Position numbers and translations under genes: made by a program. Below, piece after piece: positions 60,101 to 64,000 of a DNA stretch of 64,000 nucleotides (the stretch's first letter is position 1; the number at the start of each line of letters is the position of its first letter). The stretch covers positions 1 to 64,000 of the forward strand of contig JABVXU010000195.1 in assembly GCA_013365365.1 (NCBI GenBank), in the 5' to 3' direction. The notes under the pieces are model-generated. The model saw only the letters and a program-made list of their open reading frames with translations, ran no database searches and was not told the DNA's origin. Origin of the DNA: Cruorifilaria tuberocauda. Its lineage: Eukaryota > Nematoda > Chromadorea > Rhabditida > Onchocercidae.

Positions 60101-60796
60101 AAATGCAAGGAATTAAAATAAACATAAAATATTCTTTTATTGTAGCAAATTTAGCAGAAACTATAAATTGCATAATTTTTAATTACTTTAAATTAAACTT
60201 GTAATGCAAGAAAATATTTGCATAATTATTGATAGATAAAAACAATGATATTTTCAAATTAATTATTTGTAATTTTTTTTTGAAATAAAACAGTAAGCTA
60301 ATCGAGGAAATATAAAAATACACTGTATTACTGTATTACTGATAATTTTTTAAGTTTAGATATGAAATGATAAATTTCAGATAAGAAGAAATTTAATTCA
60401 AAAATTTACTATTATAAATATTTAAACTTTATCATAAAATTTTTTTTGATTAAATTTAAATAAACTTAAACCGTATCGATTACTTACTATTAGCATTTTT
60501 GATTTTTCAATTTGTGCCAATTCATTTTTAATCAAACCATTTTATTTTCCATTTTGTTTACCATACTAATGATAATGGAAATATAATTTTATGGCATTGA
60601 AGATTTTCGCAACTGATAATTAAATTAGCCAATTCTAAAAAGGCCTAAGCTAGAAGTTGGCCAAAGTGAAGTTTTATTTTAGCAAATTACAATCATCAAA
60701 CAGTCTGCCATACTTTTCACATTACAAAAATCTTCCAACATGTTAAGTTTATTACTTATAAAAATTATTTTCTTCGCTGAAATTATCTCACCCGTC

Positions 60797-60812
60797 TGTA
60801 CGTGCACGTACA
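60797..60812. repeat. 16-bp perfect palindrome
   Basis: TGTACGTGCACGTACA is its own reverse complement and holds two ACGTG half sites back to back, followed by another ACACGT at 60811. It stands out as CG-containing sequence in a CG-poor region. Confidence 0.7.
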
Positions 60813-61640
60813 CACGTATCTTGTAACTTAATGCTTAACATTCTTTTTTTTCGACTTAAAAAATACTCTGTTAAATATAAGCTAACCATCTTGAACCGAT
60901 ACCTTCACCTTTACTTTTTCTCTTTTGTAAGTGAATCATTTTAAAAGTTTCTAAGAAGGAAATTCAAAGCTTTCAGGTTTTTTTCCAGGTAATTTCCATT
61001 TTCAGCATTGCTTTTCTTTTAAAAGTAAAATTTGAAGTGGTTAATTTAGATTTTTCAATATTTATTTCATGAAAAACTGAATTGTCAATTAATAATTTTT
61101 GGTTTTTATTTTTGTTTTTTTTTTAAAATTTGCTTCTAATTTCTACATATCTAAAATATCACTTTTTTGGTTTTAGTTTTTTTAAAGTAAAAGTTTCTTC
61201 AAACTTTTACAAATTTTAATTCTATGAAATTATAAATTACAATACAGAAATTATTCGAATATACAGTAATTACTTCGCTTATTCTTTTTGTTTACTTTTT
61301 TCATACCGTAAATTAATGAAATACAGTAATTACTTGCGTACTTTTTTATACTATAAATTATTGAAGAAGGAAGAAGAAAGTACTGAAATTTTCAAAATTT
61401 ATAATTAAAAAAAAAGTATCAAAACTTAAAAAAAAATTTTTTCAAAATTAATTTTAGCTCATTTTCTTTCTTTCTCTCTTTTTTTCCTCAATTTCACATC
61501 TGTCATTTCTAACTAACTGATAATGATTTTTGGTAGGCGCCAAAAAATTCCGAAATATTTGTCAGATTTCAGAATGATACCGTCCCGTACCATACTCTTT
61601 ACAATTACTCCAAATTACTATCCGTTTTCTTTTTTCGTTT

Positions 61641-61955
61641 TAAGCTAACTCTTTGTTTCATTTCTCTTTGCAATTTTTCATTTCAATTCAATCATTTTCA
61701 TCCAAATTGTCTATCGATCCAACGATCCATTGATCCGTTGACCTATTGATCTATTCATCTATCTTAAGCTAATTCTTTGTTTCATTTTCATTTCAATTCA
61801 CACATTTTATCCAATTATCTATCGATCCAACGATCCATTGATCTATTGGTATTTTCCTCTCATCTAGCTAATTCCTTATTTCATTTCTCATTTTTTCAAT
61901 GCAATTTATTAATTTTATCAAACTAACTATTGACCTATTGATTATCGATCTATGA
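61641..61955. repeat. degenerate tandem repeat, about 100-124 bp, three copies
   Basis: AAGCTAAYTCTTTGTTTCAT and CTATCGATCCAACGATCC recur: copies begin at about 61642, 61765 and 61864, and the third is truncated and diverged. Confidence 0.8.
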
Positions 61956-62032
61956 TTGCTTTCACTATCATTTAAATTTAGAAATTTTATTCATTAATTT
62001 ATTCCTCCTAAAATTCGAATTGTTTCATTTCT

Positions 62033-62071
62033 CTCTCTCTCTCTCTCTCTCTCTCCCTCTCTCTCTCTCTC
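62033..62071. repeat. (CT)n microsatellite
   Basis: A CT run with a single interruption. A similar tract lies at about 62270-62302. Confidence 0.9.
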
Positions 62072-62267
62072 ATTTCACTCTTCAAAAAATTTAACCATAA
62101 AATTTGGCCATTGATTTATTAGAAATTAAGTATCATTTGCGCAATTGTTCCTCAATTTTCGAATTGAGAAGAAGTCGTTTATAATGATTAGATTGGTATC
62201 TATCACTGGAAATGTTGAAAATTTAACATTTTCCATCTTCTTCCCGCTTTTTTCATTCCTCTAACTT

Positions 62268-62298
<31 letters not shown>

Positions 62299-64000
62299 TT
62301 CTCCACATATCCTTTTTACCTTTCCCTATTTTATCAGTAAAAATATATAAAAATTTATTTGTGATAAATTTTTTATCTCCCTGTTCCTTTTTTTTTCGCT
62401 TTTTAATTCATTTATTTTTCATTATTTATTCATTTTGTATATTTTAATTCGAAAACAAAATTAATTTAATAATTCTTTCTCTTCTCTTAGCTATTAAGTT
62501 ATTCAGTTATTAAGTATTAATTTAAATAACTGAAACGAAAAGAGCTTTTACATTTTTCCTAATTTCAAATATTCAAATTTCAATTATTTCAAGTATCAAA
62601 TTTATGCGTAAGGAAAATTTATTTTTAATAAAACTTAAAAAATTTCTCTTTAACAATTTATTTTTAATTTTTTTGATTTAAAAAAGAAAATAAAGTAATA
62701 ATTGAAAAGAAAACTTTGTTTATAAAAAATATTTGTAAAAAAAGCGGAAAAATACGTAAATAATCAGAAAATTCTTTTTTTTTTCTTTTGATTCATTAAA
62801 AATACAATTTATCATCTATTTGTAATTTGTGGTAATTGGTTAATTTAATTTGCAAAAAAAAAAACCGAAAAAAATTATCAATCGATCTATTGATTGATTT
62901 TTTCCTTAGCATATACTCCCGAGAAATTCAGCTATCTCCAGCAAATTAGTCAAATTCCTTTTTTGTTTTCCTTTTTCATTTTTTTTTTGCTTTTTTAGTA
63001 TCTCAAATATTCCTAACAGTTAACAACTTTTCAGCTATTTCACTTGCGAGAAAAAAATTTTAAACTTTTTTTTAAATTTGGAAAAAATGCTTTTCAGCAT
63101 GTTTACGGTAGATTTCAAATTAAAAAAAAAAAGGCAAGAAAGGAATAATATGATAGCCGTTTTTAAATTGCTGCTTTTTAAAAAAATTTCTTTAAAATTT
63201 TAAAAAATTTTTTAAAGAATTCCTTTTTTTCACAATTTTTCTTTTTTTTAAAATTTTTTACTAAATTGAATTAAATTTGATTTCACTGTGAAACATTTCG
63301 GAACATTTTATTTTCAAATTATTTTAGAAAGAACAAAAAAAAAGCAATTTAATAATTAAAAACAGAATTTAACATAAATAAAATAAATAAAATTTAATAA
63401 TTAAACAACAGAATTTAATAATTTAATAATTAATTAATAAAAAATGAAATAAATAAAACTTAGTAATTCAATAATTAAACAATAAAAAATAAAATAAGTA
63501 AAATTTAATAATTAAACAAAGATTTCAGTTATCATGATAAAAATACTTATCACTATTCTTCTCATTCATTTCATTATTTCTTTTTTTTTTTTTAAATTGA
63601 TGGGAAAAGAGGGAAAAAACAGAAAATGCGAGGAATACTAACAAAAAAAAATTAAATGAAATATTTTTTTTCTTTTCTTTCAAGTAAATAAGAAAAAAAA
63701 AAGAAAAAGGGAACGGTTCACTTCACATTTAAATTTATTCAATTTATTTATCTATTTGGTAAATATATGTAAATGTGTGTGTTTACGTGTTTACGTATTT
63801 ACGTGTCTTTCTCTGCATGAAATGAATATTTTGTTTGATGAATATGGGAGGGTTGCTTTCTTCGTGTTTCGATGAATTTTAATTTTTGCATTTCTTTTTT
63901 TTTTTTAATCTCCTTCCTTCCTTCTTTTATCCATTCATTCATCCATTCATTGAACTGTTTTTCTCATTTTACCTCTTTCTATGATTTACTCGCTTTTTTT

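Larger units (their letters stand above)
47033..64000. other. gene-free region rich in tandem repeats
   Basis: No recognisable protein, splice-consistent exon series or RNA gene was found. All open frames are short and most are translations of (CT)n, (AT)n or (ATT)n tracts. The region carries at least eight separate minisatellites. It may be the distal regulatory territory of a gene to the right, or simply intergenic. Confidence 0.6.

Noticed and set aside
1..64000. tRNA, rRNA, telomeric repeat or CRISPR-like arrays
   Set aside because: No tRNA-like GC-rich stem set, no TTAGGC array and no short repeats with regular unique spacers were seen. The tandem repeats here are adjoining units without unique spacers.

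Overview
The window reads as AT-rich (roughly three quarters A+T by eye) nematode genomic DNA. The evidence is small exons with GT-AG introns, acceptors of the TTTTCAG/TTTGCAG type (several lying just upstream of a start codon, as at spliced-leader trans-splice sites), abundant microsatellites and minisatellites, and protein families that match animal regulators. A parasitic clade III (filarial or spirurid) worm would fit, but the species cannot be fixed from the sequence. No transposase, rRNA, tRNA, CRISPR or bacterial-type operon was seen.

Four protein-coding genes were reconstructed exon by exon with consistent splice phases, apart from two junctions in the fourth. (1) On the + strand at 664-17297 is an NK-2 class homeobox gene (Nkx2.1/scarecrow type, probably ceh-24) of 7 exons and 410 aa, with a 10.5 kb first intron. 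It carries the TN motif, the Nkx2.1-type GWYG..DPR motif, a homeodomain with Tyr54, and the NK2-specific domain. (2) On the - strand at 35358-32438 is a 10-exon gene for a 413-aa RRM plus Tudor protein (TDRD10-like architecture). (3) On the - strand at 40448-36933 is a 9-exon gene for a 433-aa protein with about ten C2H2 fingers and the diagnostic HINFP C-terminal motif, the orthologue of histone H4 transcription factor HINFP. (4) On the + strand at 41796 to 46131 (possibly to 47032) is a BED zinc-finger gene with an AT-hook-like exon, a Cys/Gln/His heptad repeat and a C-terminal coiled coil. Its exon phases suggest alternative modules.

Layout: 1-17.5 kb is the homeobox gene. 17.5-32.4 kb is a gene-free interval between the convergent homeobox and RRM-Tudor genes, with a cluster of NK-2-like binding sites near 28.7-28.9 kb. 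32.4-40.5 kb holds the Tudor and HINFP genes head to tail on the - strand. 40.5-41.8 kb is a divergent intergenic region. 41.8-47 kb is the BED gene. 47-64 kb is gene-free as far as can be seen and is filled with short tandem repeats. The genes look like an ordinary set of nuclear and RNA regulators rather than one functional system. The points most worth following are the splice-phase architecture of the BED gene, a candidate alternative last exon of the homeobox gene that resembles part of Nkx2.1, and the NK-2 site cluster.
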